The position numbers were made by a program, and so were the translations under genes. The notes under the pieces were generated by a model. It saw only the letters and a list, made by a program, of their open reading frames with translations. It was not told the origin of the DNA and searched no databases. A stretch of DNA of 64,000 nucleotides from Hyaloscypha bicolor E (taxonomy: Eukaryota; Ascomycota; Leotiomycetes; Helotiales; Hyaloscyphaceae). This document shows, piece by piece, positions 46,246 to 57,845 of the stretch. The stretch covers positions 62,001-126,000 of the forward strand of contig NW_020194552.1 of assembly GCF_002865645.1 (NCBI RefSeq), given 5' to 3'. Numbering within the stretch: the stretch's first letter is position 1; every line of letters begins with the position of its first letter.

Positions 46246-49200
46246 ATGGTAAGTGGCCAGATGCTTAGCCTCGTCTCCTGCCAGAGTCAGCCACTCATGT
46301 CTCACAAGTCTTCTCATAGAGGCTCCTCCACTCCACAAGGAGGCCCCAGCAGACCCGCACATGGAGGCAATGTTGACCCTTTCGCCCTGTCATTTGACGG
46401 ATCGGATGGAGTACCAGTAAGCTCACCATCGGCTATTCTTAAAGTCATAGACTTATTTCAAAGACACAAGCTAGGCACGACACGCGCGATAGGTTATCAG
46501 GGACCCCCAGTCACTCCACTCAGTCGTCCCCTTATCACCCAGCTCCCAACAGACCCCAGGGCAGACCCGCACATGGAGGCAGCATTGACCCCTTCGCCCT
46601 ATCATTTGACGGATCGGATGGGGTACCAGTAAGCTCCCTGCCAGCTAGTCTCAACATTATAGACTTATTTCAAAGACACAAGCAAGGCGCGATACTCAAT
46701 CGGGGGTATCGATGCACTCAACTCAGTCGTCCCCTTCAACACCATCTCAAAGTGCGAATCAGACAAATGGTGTGCAAGCAGGAGCACGAGTGTCTCCATC
46801 CTGGTGCGCGACTACTTCGACGTCATATAGAATGTCAGATCATATATCCCGCGAGCAACAAGAAGCTTCGACATATCCACCACAGCCTCCTCCTTCAACA
46901 CCCGCCAGAAGTGTGAATACGATATCACGCGTGCCAGTTGGAGGGAAAACGAACTCTCAACCTAAAGTTCACGCATCTGTGTCTGTTGCTGAGGTATGTC
47001 GAGGGAATCCACCTTTCATTGATCCTGGGCTAAGTGTTTTTAGGTGCGGTCACCAGCACCAACTTACACTGGTTATTATGAACCAGTATCCAAGGTAAGT
47101 GGTGCCAAAAGGGTGGCTGGGTTTTTCCGAGATATCTTAAATTGATAAATGTGTAAAGAGTCAGAGTTATGACATGCTGGACGTCGACTTGGAGGTTGCT
47201 CAGGAGAAGGATAATGCCCATGATGTATGTAGCACAGCTTTCAGTTCTTCCTAATGACTTCTTCAAAAAGCAAAATCTCTCTATCTTGATAAAAATATAC
47301 TGATGAACAGTGCTACAAGTCTTTCGTGTCCAAAGCTCCTCTCCGGGGTTACCTTGGAAACTTCTTCACCAAGACCTCAAAGTATCGAGCAATTCAGTCA
47401 CCGCACTCAGTCCAGGAGGCAGGCTGGCCTAGCAACTCTGAATCGACTTTCAGGCACCAAGACAGCCTTGGAAGGCTTTACAAAGGTCCCTCAGATGACA
47501 GATTCCTCAATCCCGTTGATGGCAGTGTAAAAGAACTCGTTGTGCAGTGCACGGATGTATTGTATTGGGGGCCTAAGAACACTACATACAAACGAACCTT
47601 CATCCGAAATGTCTCCCCCATCACGCTACAGCTTGCTAATTGGCCAACGTCCCATCTCAACGATGGACCTAAAAGTAAATCTGCAGATCGTAAGGCAAAG
47701 CTCTTTCTGGCTGTGAAATGGCCAGTCACTTGCTATGCCCTGAATCACTTGGTAAGTCAAGCATCCCTAAAATGATCCTTGCTGAGGTATTTATGTGGGG
47801 CTTCGTTAACGACCTCGCTTATAGATCGGTATCCCAGGCCTCACCTCTACCGGGACGGTACTCAACCACGGCAACTATGATCCTTTCCCATATCGGTATT
47901 GGGGATACTGCAAAGTAACCCGAAATACGGTGGAGGAAGGCACTACTCCCTCCGGTGCATCTCCTCAGGATATCAATATTCCAGCAGCTCGCAGCAATCG
48001 CATCCTGGAGCCCATAACCCTCTGCATCATTAAGGAGGACGAGCCGTATGGTCGTCCAACGCTTGTCTCAGGTTGGAAGAATGACATCGAGAATCAACAT
48101 CACCATGGCAAATGCCCAGAGTACCTTTTCATTGCTTACACCGCAGAGCAGTTCAAGCACAGTAACGCACACGACGTAGCAGCGTTGCATTCCCTTGCAA
48201 CGAGGGCAACCAGAGATGCTGGCCTGACAGCTTACTGGGTGGGACTTTCCTGCATGCAGCCAGACAATGTCGAAGACGACGTATTCCGCATCAGTGACAT
48301 TGTGAGAGGAGCCCATTCCATGGCCGTAATAATCGGGCCAGGAACGAGAGATGCCCAGGGCCAACCTTCAGTCAAGTCCATGTTACGGGAGTGGGGAGAG
48401 AGGCTCTGGACACTTCCCGAAGCTCTGCTGATCGCGTCCAATAAGCCAATTTCGGTGTATCGAAGAGGCTATCAGGGGCCACTTTTGATTCCCAAAAACC
48501 AGTTTGCTGGAATGGCTTGGGCCGACTCTGTCACGGCTAGGGACCTCATAGATCATTATGAGGGAAACTTGACTCTCAGTCGGCTCGAACTTGTGACTAT
48601 TGCAATGCAAGCTCTCTTCGCGAGGAAAAGAGGCGAATACCTACCCGTAAGTTCCGTGTATCCCCTCTGGAGCGATGTAAGATTACCCTGACATTACCGC
48701 AGGGAGATCATTCCTATGCGCTCATGGGCTTACTACGCTCAAGGCCTAAGATCGACAGCACCGACACGTCGTTCCAGGCCTTTGCACGCCTCTCGCTCGC
48801 AAACGATAGCGACATGCTGATCGAACGGCTGATGTGCCTCTTGCCTCAGAGCCCAACACAACATTGGTCCTCTGTCTCGGACGCCTACGGGGTCAACGTC
48901 TGGGATATCTATCCCACATGCCAGATCGCTGGCGTTTGTAGCAACGACACTGTTCTCGTTGATGGTGCCTTCGGCGCTACCATCCACTGGGATAAGTTCA
49001 GAAAGGTAGCAAACACTCGACGAGTGAGGTCTTGGAAAAGGCTGGCGGTACAGACGATGCTCCATGGTGCGCCGTACTTTTTCCTCATTGGAATGCTCTT
49101 TTTCCAGAGTGCCTGGAATACGGTTAGTGTATTACGCGGCGTCATAAGAATTATCGATGAAATCAATAACATCTGGGATACTATTGTTAAATATACTCCA

Positions 49201-49911
49201 TTCACAACCGCAGAGGCCGCCCCTCATCACTTGGACAGTGGTCCCGCTGCACGGAGACTCTTGCATTGGGCGTTACTTTTGGGAAGTGTTGGATTCATTC
49301 TTGTTGGCACCGCGTGTGTTGTCTTCGTGTCCTCTCCATATCTCACTCGACTTCTGTATGGCGGCAAGTTTTGTAAGTTCCCTTCTCATCTTTGACTATA
49401 ACAATGTTCGAGAACAACCCACTGATAGGCTGTTTCAGGGGGCACACAGGCATGGCTCTTCGGCTTTGAAGGGTATCTCGACATCGAAACCATCGAGTCC
49501 CAGATCTTTGGTTCCAAAATGCGTCGCCTCCGCTGGTCTCTCTACGGCTCATCCCTCTCACGCCACCGCAAGAACGAGTTCGAAGAAAGTGTTGGCGTGG
49601 ACCCAACAACAGATCCAGTGGTTCGTCAAAAGGTGGATGATGCAATCATGAATACCAGGCCAGATGCTATGCGCATTTTCACGCTGGTGGATACGAATAC
49701 TATGACTGTGACGATGTTCGAAGCAGTAAAACCGCCAGTGGCAGTGCTGCTTTGTGGAGCCGAGGGGGGCATGCAGCGAGCTGTTGCTTGTTCTTATGAG
49801 TGGAGTACTGGGATTTGCTATCGTGAGACGGTGCTGAGGATGGAGACACCAGTTCTCGAAAAGATGTCGAGGGTGTCAAGGTTCAGGTTCGGTATGAGTA
49901 GGGGTTCGTAG
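46246..49911 (+). CDS. HET-like membrane protein (about 1021 aa) with a duplicated N-terminal exon
   Basis: Nine exons: 46246-46416, 46524-46628, 46727-46993, 47044-47094, 47159-47224, 47311-47751, 47825-48646, 48703-49372, 49439-49911 (3066 nt, in frame). The N-terminus is Ser/Pro-rich and disordered; exons 1 and 2 both end with GGxxDPFALSFDGSDGVP. The central part contains the degenerate HET-type module: YLFIAYTAEQF, AYWVGLSCMQPDNVEDDVFR, AHSMAVIIGPGTRD, LREWGERLWTLPEALL. Then come DVWDIYP-type text (NVWDIYPTCQIAGV), two membrane segments (PYFFLIGMLFFQSAW and LLHWALLLGSVGFILVGTACVV) and a conserved end (GFEGYLDIETIESQIFG, GVDPTTDP, FTLVDTNTMTVTMFEAVKPP). HET proteins take part in vegetative incompatibility; this membrane-bound branch is uncharacterised. 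The start may be 46246 or, with a GTAAGT intron right after the ATG, 46297. Confidence 0.85.
46351..46774 (+). repeat. Tandem duplication, period 212 bp, spanning exon plus intron
   Basis: AGACCCGCACATGGAGGCA occurs at 46351 and 46563. The copies keep exon end, GTAAGCT donor, intron text (ACTTATTTCAAAGACACAAG) and acceptor ACTCAG followed by TCGTCCCCTT. Similarity fades after about 46740-46774. Confidence 0.85.
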
Positions 49912-50000
49912 TAGTGGTGACTAGGACTACCTTAGCTTTTTATAGGCGGGTGAGCATGGCCCTTCGATTACGGAACAGTCTCCAGACCTAGCTATCTTGT

Positions 50001-50876
50001 TTACGCGCATCCATTCCCCATCATGCTCAGCCCCTCTGTCCAGACGCCCCCCTTGTCCCCCTTCAAGCTCGCCACAATCTCAAACTCCGGCACCACATAC
50101 GCCCCATCCAACTCCGCTTTATACCTCTCTAACCCCACCTCAACCCTTCCCACCACCCCCCGCATGCTCCCCATAACCTGGCCCCTCACCCCCTCATCTC
50201 TACACTCCCCAGCAAACCCATCCCACATCACCACCTGCACATTTCTCAAACTCGTACACTTCACCAGCCACTTCCCTAACATCTCCCACGCCACGCTCTC
50301 CTCTGACTCCCACGCAGACCTCGCGACCGCGAAACAACCGATATCAATTACCATCTTCTCGATTTTCGGTGCCCAGTCTTGGAGGCGGTAATCGTTGCTC
50401 ATTGCATCCTGGAACGCGTGCTTGTCTGTCAGGTCCCTGAGGTTTTTGATGAATAGCCTTTCGAGGGGTGAGATGTGAAGGCGACCATATACGCCTGGTC
50501 CTAGGGGCAGACAAATTGAGAATCTCTCCAGATAGTAAGCCCGGGATTCTTGACATAAGGCGAGGAGAGAGATGGCGCGGGTTGGTGCGGTGAGGAGCTT
50601 GGGAGGGGGAGGGGATAAAGACTGCGCTCTTGGGACGGGATGGAGGAAGAGGAGGTAGAGCCCGAAGCGGGAGTCGGAGATTAGGATTTTGGCGTCGAGC
50701 GTGAGAGCCGCTTGGGGCCCTAGCGGTGGGAGGGCAAAACTGTAGATTTTATGGCGGAGTTCGGCGGGGAGGGTTGGGAAGAAGGTGAAGCGTGGCTGGT
50801 GGGTTGGGGAAACGGCCGGGGGGGCAGGGAGACTGAGGTTGGAGAAAGAGGCGATGAGGGTGTCTGTTGCGTCCAT
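50001..50876 (-). CDS. 2EXR-domain protein, single exon, intact (291 aa)
   Basis: ATG 50876 to stop 50001 without introns. The core FTFFPTLPAELRHKIYSFALP holds the first motif (ELR) and LCQESRAYYLERF the second (ESR). HISPLERLFIKNLRDL corresponds to the segment that in relatives reads F/VxxDILxVxNL. Unlike the copies at 1-17.5 kb it is intronless and undamaged, and it lies in the conserved right part of the window. It is therefore probably an older or retained member rather than part of the decaying cluster. Role unknown. Confidence 0.8.
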   Translation of the reverse strand: MDATDTLIASFSNLSLPAPPAVSPTHQPRFTFFPTLPAELRHKIYSFALPPLGPQAALTLDAKILISDSRFGLYLLFLHPVPRAQSLSPPPPKLLTAPTRAISLLALCQESRAYYLERFSICLPLGPGVYGRLHISPLERLFIKNLRDLTDKHAFQDAMSNDYRLQDWAPKIEKMVIDIGCFAVARSAWESEESVAWEMLGKWLVKCTSLRNVQVVMWDGFAGECRDEGVRGQVMGSMRGVVGRVEVGLERYKAELDGAYVVPEFEIVASLKGDKGGVWTEGLSMMGNGCA

Positions 50877-53706
50877 GTCTGTATTTCGTTGCTTGGATAT
50901 AGGGGCCGGGGGCCGAGTGTTGATGGACAGGCGAAGGTGTGGTGGTGGATTTCGCTGTTAAAGTGGGGAGGATGCGCAGCAATGCGTTCTGTATATGGCT
51001 CTCAAGGTCGAATGAGGTTCGCAATGGACTTCGAACATTTTCTCTGGAAAGTGTTGATGGTGGATTTGAGAGTGGAGTGTATGATCCTCTCATGATGAGG
51101 TGAGAGATGAAGGATTTGGGAGCACAAATCCCTCGTGCTAGCCCGACTAGGCAGCCATATTATTTGGTGCAAATCACTTGATCTGTCTTAGTTTCGCTTT
51201 CGCTAACTGTAATGACATTCAACCTTTGAAACGAGGAGTGTGAGTCTGAAGCCGGTAGAACATGGACGGACGAGTGTTGGAAGTCAGGTATTTGTCGGTT
51301 CGAGAATGTCACGTGATGCTCCTTTCTCCACCACAGACCGGAAATCGATGCGAGTTCCAGACCACATCTGAGGTTCTGATGGGTTTCCATGAGCGAAAGA
51401 ACGACAGTATCTCACCAGACTTATTGAAAAGAGTGCCATGTAGTATGATCCCGATCCCAAGTCTCACGAGAAGGATGTCAAAGTCGCTCAAGATAGAATC
51501 ACCGGGACCGATTATTGCAACTTCCAAGGCAGCACAAAGAACACTAGCTCGATGTCATAAACTCAAAATCAATATTTCCTCCAGATAACGGGCTGAAAGT
51601 ACTACGGCACGGCCGCTCCTCTCACCCGCGGTTAGCGCAAGAAAAGTTTGTTTTGAGAACATGAAACCTGAAAGATAAGGATAGAACTGATGCTCGTCTG
51701 ATCACTTGATCAATCTTCGCGCTTCTGTATCTCAAAATAGGTTTCCTGGAGACTCCCGTCAGGGCGGGTGATCGCATGAATATCGAAATGCACGCTAGGG
51801 CCCAGGGGCAAACGAAGGGAAGGGGGTGTGAGATTGAACCCCTAGCCTTGCCCCGATATCACGTGGTGTGGGGTCCTGGGCAGTGGCTATTCCAAGAGCT
51901 GTGAGCCGCCAAGTTGCACGGTGAGAGAGCGAGAACCCTTTATTCCGTTACACGTACGTACGGTGTGTGTGTTCTAGATGTGCGGTAAAGGACCCTCACC
52001 GATGGCTTAGGTTCCAAGATTCAAAGACAGTCTTGCGTGCGAGTGAGGAATGTTTCTCGTAAGCACATCACCTGAAACTAGAACGAGGGGAACTCTGAGC
52101 TTGATCGAGCTGCCAAAGAGCACCCCTGAGCTGTCAGGGTGGAAGCTTCACCGATCTACCAAAGAATCGTCCGAGCTGCCCCTTGGTTCCTGGACGCTAG
52201 CCGCACATAGCGTTCGTACATTGGACGCAACCATGCCGTGAAATCATAAATATGCGGCCTGCGCAATCTTGGTGTGAGAAATTGGAATCTCTTGGTTTTT
52301 GGCCAATCGTCGAAGCGGACATCCTTCGCCGTGGCTTGAACTAGGCTTGGGAGCTGGAGAGTGCGGGACGGATGGAGGGGCGACGCCCCATCATTGATGG
52401 AGAAACATCCAATTGCGCTTGTGACTTGCGCACTTGCTTCCTGATGTGGGTGGGGGAGGAGCAGAGCTCCAGTGGTGAAGGGAGAATCTGGGATGCTACT
52501 TGCTGGCGTGTTGGGGACAGCCGTAGCTCGCAGCCCGCAGCACGTTTCGATCCTCCTGCACGCGGATGTCTTGTCGTGACTGATGGCCGAGGACCTGAGA
52601 AAGTAGAGGAGCCATGCATGCCATGTGGTCAAGAATCAGTAGTCTGTGCAGCACAAATATATAGAAAAGACGCCCCCGCGGATAGGATGTTGGAAAAGCA
52701 CTCCCACACGCTCGTTCGTTCTTCTTTCTTTGCTGCCGGGAGGAGCCATCCATCATGTATCGTCCTCCCACTCGCAGAGCCTTCTTATCGCCAGGAGACG
52801 CCTTGGAGGTCCGCACCCGCGTTAGTGTGGCCGACTGTAGGGATGTCGCTCCCGACCAGCTCAGGTACGAGAAACTACAGTACTGTACTGTTCATTTCTG
52901 CTGTTCGTTGAAGTTGTATCTTTCTCCAGGCTTCACTTACCGCCTTTTCCCTCCAGCATCCCCTCTCTTCAGCATCCCCTCTCATCCCCTCTCGATCCTT
53001 GCCCCCACCCCCGTCTTTCAATACTGTACTCTCCGTCTCTCCGTCTCCCCTTTCTTGTCCCGTCCGATTAATCAGCGAGCCTCGTCTGTCTTATTGGCGG
53101 CGTTCCAGCTCCCCTGCAGTGCGGCTTTCAACTGTTGCCGCAAAGGGTCCTAGCGCCGATCAGCCTCGTGCTACGTGCCGCTTGTGGGCTCCTTTCCTCA
53201 CTTTCTGTTTCCTCCCTAGCCGCTCTGCCTTCATCTCAATTTCCACAGCACACGCGCTCAGGCGTAGCAGAGCGGCCCCTTTGAGCGCGCGTAGGGGGTC
53301 CCAACTCGGCGTTCAGCTGTTGGCATGGGATTCCCAAAGCGGTCAGCACGGAGGCCACTCTTACTGTACTGCCTCGAGAGAATAAGACGAACATGTTCCG
53401 GCACTGACGCAATGGCGCGGACTCCACAGGCTTCTCTCTTCTTCCTCCACTGCGACTCTGACTCCATCTTACCTGCCATCTTCAAGAGAGTTCTGGCCCA
53501 TCATCTCTGAGGAGGAGCACGAGTTACGAGGTGGTGGACCGGTGCAGGCAGGCCTTCGGAGATTCAGCGAGCAGGACATCAAAACCCGCAGTGCACGCGC
53601 CTCCCTTCTCCCTGCAGCTCGGAAACATAAATCCACCGTCTCGGAACCCCTTCTTTCAGTCTTCTCTTCGTGCCTTGCCTCCCGTCCATACGGAAGGCCC
53701 GACGAG
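50877..53706. other. Intergenic 2.8 kb, including a long pyrimidine-rich 5' region
   Basis: No gene recognised at 50.9-52.9 kb. From about 52920 to 53240 the plus strand is dense in C and T, as is usual before highly expressed fungal genes, and is probably promoter/5' UTR of the F-box gene starting at 53707. Confidence 0.4.
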
Positions 53707-55971
53707 ATGGGTTTCACAAAGGAGATGGAACCCCCTCGACTGCACAGTCACCGAAGGCCCTCCTCACCCACGAGCAGCATCTCCACCCGATCGAGCTTCG
53801 AATCAAGGCAGAAGAGCCCCTTGAGCATCAGCTCCTCGATAGACTACGAATCCAGCCGCACAAGCGACGACTCGTCGTATTCGGGCAGCAATGGCAAGCG
53901 CGACTTCCTTGCTTCGCGATCCCCAATCCCTCCGACCCCAACTCCTGGAATTCGACGGATGGTCACAGAACCAGTTGTGCCTACGTTTACACGATATGGA
54001 GCTGGCGGAGAGGGGAGACAACAGATGCAGCAGACCACGCTGGTGATACCGCCAAGGTTGGGAAAGGGTCCTTCCGGTCCGCCATCGCCGAAGAGAAAAG
54101 TGTATGCTCCGCGTATGCTAGGTGACGGCTTCAAAAAATTACCGGAGGAGATTCTGCTCGTTGTCTTGGCTGAACTGAAGAAGTTGCACCTGGATACTGG
54201 GAGTCTTAGTTGCTCGACTTGTTGGATGAGAGATCTGACGAATCTGGGGCTTTGTTGCCAGAAATGGTGGCGAGCATCAAGAATTGCATTGTATGAGGAT
54301 ATACAACTCACTGGTTGTGATTCGACCTTTCATATCAAGAAGAAATTCAAGATTAAGTATGGGACGAGACTAATACTGCTGAGGCGGACTTTGCGGGCGC
54401 GCCCAGACTTCGCGAGTTACACCAAGTCATTGAAAGTCCCCGCGATGCCAGATGTAGCAAAGAGCAAGAAAGAGCAGGACGAATATCTTGACCTTGTGGC
54501 ATCGATCATCATGGCTTGTCCAAATTTGGAACGCCTCCCAGGATTCTACCCAACCTATAATCACGAATTTTCTCGATTTGTCAATTCCTTGTCGACAAGG
54601 AAGAAATTGGTCGAAAGGGTCTGGGTTATCAATGCCAGCCCATTCCAGCGGCAACATCGGTTCAAGCCTTCGGACAAAAGCCAAGACGTAATTCCGACCC
54701 TTGCCCCAGGGCCACTTATGCCCGAACAGTGTATTGATCTTATCACATATCATCGAAATTGGATGCATCTCCAAACACTTGTTGTTCATTGCAACCCTGG
54801 GGGAACTGTAGATTCTCCGCTCTTTACGGACATCTTTTGGTCACTGCCTGCTTTGGAGAATCTGCATATATCCAACTTTCCAGCATCGTCTTTTAACGAT
54901 ACAACTCTCCTGTCACTACCGCCTCTCAAATTTCTTCGGCTAGAAAATCTTCCTGGAATAACGGACGATGGACTTTCGAGCTACGCCGCCCCGAGGCGGA
55001 CTGATGCACTGACATCGCTAACCCTCATTTCAATCCCTCTGAACTCACTGCAAGCACTGTCACGGCTCTTCTCCCATCTCAAGTCGCTCACTTATTTCAC
55101 AATTTTTCAACCATACTCGCCAATACTTCCAGAAGCAGACGAAATATTCCTTCATCCATATTTGGCGAATCGCAAGCTCGAGTATCTCCACTGGGAGTTC
55201 TTGAACCCAGATGACAACCAAGCCACTGACATGATGGCGAAATCCATCCTGTTCGGCGGCTTCCCATCTCTGAAGACCATCCGAGCACCAACCGACCACG
55301 AAGGCGCCTTGCAGCGACTTTGCCGACCAAGGGAGAAAATCGAACTCCCAGGAGATCGTTACAGAAACATGGGCATGCCAGGTTCCCGCCCTTCATTACC
55401 ACACTCCCAAAGCATACCAAGCATGCCGTCTCCCACTCGTTCCACCTTTTCTCTCGGCCATGGACCTAACGGCTCCATCAGCTCAAACTACGTCAAATCT
55501 CCTACCCGCTCCACCTTCTCCCTCAACCTCGACCACTCATCCCGAACCTCCGACGATGCAAACTACCGCGACAAAGGCATGTCCCTCTCCACCGCCCGAC
55601 GCATGGCCCAACAGCGCGCCGACTTTGCTGCCACACAGCCGCAATTCCATATCATCATCTGGGATGAATTCGGACTCTTCGTTGAGCGGTTCGCGGTCGG
55701 TGGCTTCATCGGGCAGATTCAGAGTAAGATTCATTATAGTCTGAAGCCGGACGTTGATGGGATGGATGAGGCGATTTTTGGAATTGAAGGGTTGCTGGAT
55801 GGAGGCGAAGAGGTTAATGGTAAGGATGGGTGTACGGGGAGTTGGAATCTGATGGCGGGGGTGCAGGAGAAGGGGAAAGGGGGTGGGAAGGATGAGAAGA
55901 AGGGGAAGGATAGGTGGTGGCATACGGAGAGGGGAAGATGGAGAGAGGTACCGCTTGAGAAGCTTTTCTAG
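53707..55971 (+). CDS. F-box/leucine-rich protein (754 aa)
   Basis: Single exon from ATG 53707 (MGFTKEMEPPRLHSHRRPSS) to TAG 55971. The frame is open upstream to about 53540 but without an ATG. The N-terminal 130 residues are Ser/Pro-rich. An F-box-like segment follows: DGFKKLPEEILLVVLAELKK, then LTNLGLCCQKWWRASRIALYEDI. The next 350 residues form degenerate LRRs: LQTLVVHCNP, LENLHISNFPASSF, LKFLRLENLPGITDDGL, LTSLTLISIPLNSLQ. The tail holds a repeated SPTRSTFSL motif, FHIIIWDEFGLFVERFAVGG and a Lys/Gly-rich end. The likely role is substrate receptor of an SCF ubiquitin ligase. No lesion, and core-genome style. Confidence 0.8.
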   Translation: MGFTKEMEPPRLHSHRRPSSPTSSISTRSSFESRQKSPLSISSSIDYESSRTSDDSSYSGSNGKRDFLASRSPIPPTPTPGIRRMVTEPVVPTFTRYGAGGEGRQQMQQTTLVIPPRLGKGPSGPPSPKRKVYAPRMLGDGFKKLPEEILLVVLAELKKLHLDTGSLSCSTCWMRDLTNLGLCCQKWWRASRIALYEDIQLTGCDSTFHIKKKFKIKYGTRLILLRRTLRARPDFASYTKSLKVPAMPDVAKSKKEQDEYLDLVASIIMACPNLERLPGFYPTYNHEFSRFVNSLSTRKKLVERVWVINASPFQRQHRFKPSDKSQDVIPTLAPGPLMPEQCIDLITYHRNWMHLQTLVVHCNPGGTVDSPLFTDIFWSLPALENLHISNFPASSFNDTTLLSLPPLKFLRLENLPGITDDGLSSYAAPRRTDALTSLTLISIPLNSLQALSRLFSHLKSLTYFTIFQPYSPILPEADEIFLHPYLANRKLEYLHWEFLNPDDNQATDMMAKSILFGGFPSLKTIRAPTDHEGALQRLCRPREKIELPGDRYRNMGMPGSRPSLPHSQSIPSMPSPTRSTFSLGHGPNGSISSNYVKSPTRSTFSLNLDHSSRTSDDANYRDKGMSLSTARRMAQQRADFAATQPQFHIIIWDEFGLFVERFAVGGFIGQIQSKIHYSLKPDVDGMDEAIFGIEGLLDGGEEVNGKDGCTGSWNLMAGVQEKGKGGGKDEKKGKDRWWHTERGRWREVPLEKLF

Positions 55972-57845
55972 GAGATGTAAATTGTCTGATGGGGCGATGG
56001 ATGGGATATGATACCCTGAGAGATGAATGAATACTACATACTGAAATGAAGCATGATGAATTAGAATTGTGTAGACCTTGCTACAGCCTTGATTGTTGGC
56101 AAGTGCCTCCTCTCATTCCTGATTTTTGCTCTCTGCCTTGCACACTTGACGCACTTCCTTAGCACCACTTGTCTGCTCCTCTTGAAGGTCTATTTTCCCT
56201 ACCCATGCCCGCCCTACTTATCGCGGCTCGCTGCTATAAGATAGGAATGAAGTGCTGGTCGAAACGACCATCCACGAATATCCAGCAAACAATACGATGT
56301 ATGTTGACCGACTTCTGTTGAGTAGACAATCGGCGTCGGCAGAGCCCTCTCATGTAACTCTCGAGGGGGGGAGAAGGGAGGTAAGCGAGACTGCATTTGC
56401 AAGTCACCCATAGCTAGTGGCGAATGTCCTGAAGAGCCTGTTGTGAGAAGTCGACCCAGGAATTCCTAGACAATGTCTCTTACCGTCCGCAAATACCTCC
56501 CCCGGCTATGCTATCGCTTGGGAAAAGTCGTCACTCGACAACCAGCTCTCTCTCGCACTGCTCTTTCTCCATGTCTGCACAAGGTCCATCGCGAACTACA
56601 ACGTTCCAGGCGACTCCAACTTTGTTGCCGGAGATGCCAGTGATTATCTCCCTTGAACCTTGATTGAAAATTTGGGTCGCTTCCTGCCTTATATCAATTA
56701 ATATTCGGCATGTCTGCGATGCTCAGGACCTGCTTGTGGCACTTGCAAGCGCAACAGAGCCCTCAGGGCTTTGCCTGCTTCTTAAATGACCTTCTGCTGC
56801 TGAACAAAGAACCATGGTGAGAGGCTGGCCTTGCCTATACAGCTCCCTAGGAAATTCGCCACCATTATTCAAACTCTCTGCTACGCAGTATGACCTCTTT
56901 GTATTCTCCTCAAAATACTCCCTCACCGCCCATTCCCAATGGCACCAGACACCTTCATGACAACAAAACAAAATCTCTTCTTGATATAACACAACTCCAT
57001 CTTACTCCAGCCAACAAAGCCAACAAAGCCACACCTATCTGGGCAAAAGCGTTGTCTTGATAGAAAGTTTGAAAGACGGTGCGGTCGTGTTATATATCCG
57101 AGGAGACTCAGTTTGAGGTATGGATTCGGTATCATCTCGAGTCGAATTTGGGGTTAGCATCTTCCTCTTTCTTGAGCAACCTCATCAGCATACTATCCCT
57201 TTCTCGTGCATTCCGTCCGAGCTACGCTTAAGATCCGCCTTCGACTTGCAGTATATTCTCCTCTCTGTTGTGTGCATGGTTCCAATTTGAGCCTTTCTAT
57301 GTATTAGAAACTGGACATCTGAGGTGGGAGGGGCCACGAAAAGTTAAACTTACAATGGGGTAAAGGAGTGGTGTCAAAGATGGTGAGTCTTTGCCAAATG
57401 GCTATCTAAAGCCTTCCTTGCTTCCTTTATTTAGAAACTCATCGCCTGGCTTGTGGATCAAATGGACTCATAGGCTTGCTTTATGCCGGCCTGTCCACAT
57501 TCACCCCCCGGAATTCGGCATCACAAGTGGACGCTTTATCGATACTCCCCTCTTTCCCCGTGACTTAGCGTCTTTTTGATTCCATCTCATCCCGATATCG
57601 CGAAATATATTCTCGCCTGCTTCGCCTCAACCTCCTTTCCTCCTTCCATCGACCACCATCGCACACCACCAGCATCGTCTTGCTCGCTTTGCAATAAAGG
57701 CGGTCTTGCGAGTGTGCACCTCTTCACAACTCCCACCTGTACGATATCTTTGCAGGAGATACTGGGCTGTTCAGCAATAATAAAGTGTCCCGGACGCGTC
57801 GGAGGTAGATTGAAGGAATTTGCTAAGGCAGATTCAACCGCGAAG
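55972..57845. other. Intergenic 1.9 kb, nothing recognised
   Basis: Short minus-strand frames near 56.7-57.1 kb overlap each other without motifs. A pyrimidine-rich stretch before 57846 is the likely promoter of the next gene. Confidence 0.4.

Noticed and set aside
50023..51095. Plus-strand frames of 114-122 codons
   Set aside because: Shadow frames of the intact minus-strand 2EXR gene and its GC-rich flank.
53542..53706. N-terminal extension of the F-box/LRR protein
   Set aside because: The frame is open but starts at GTG and contains no ATG; the first ATG at 53707 is preferred.
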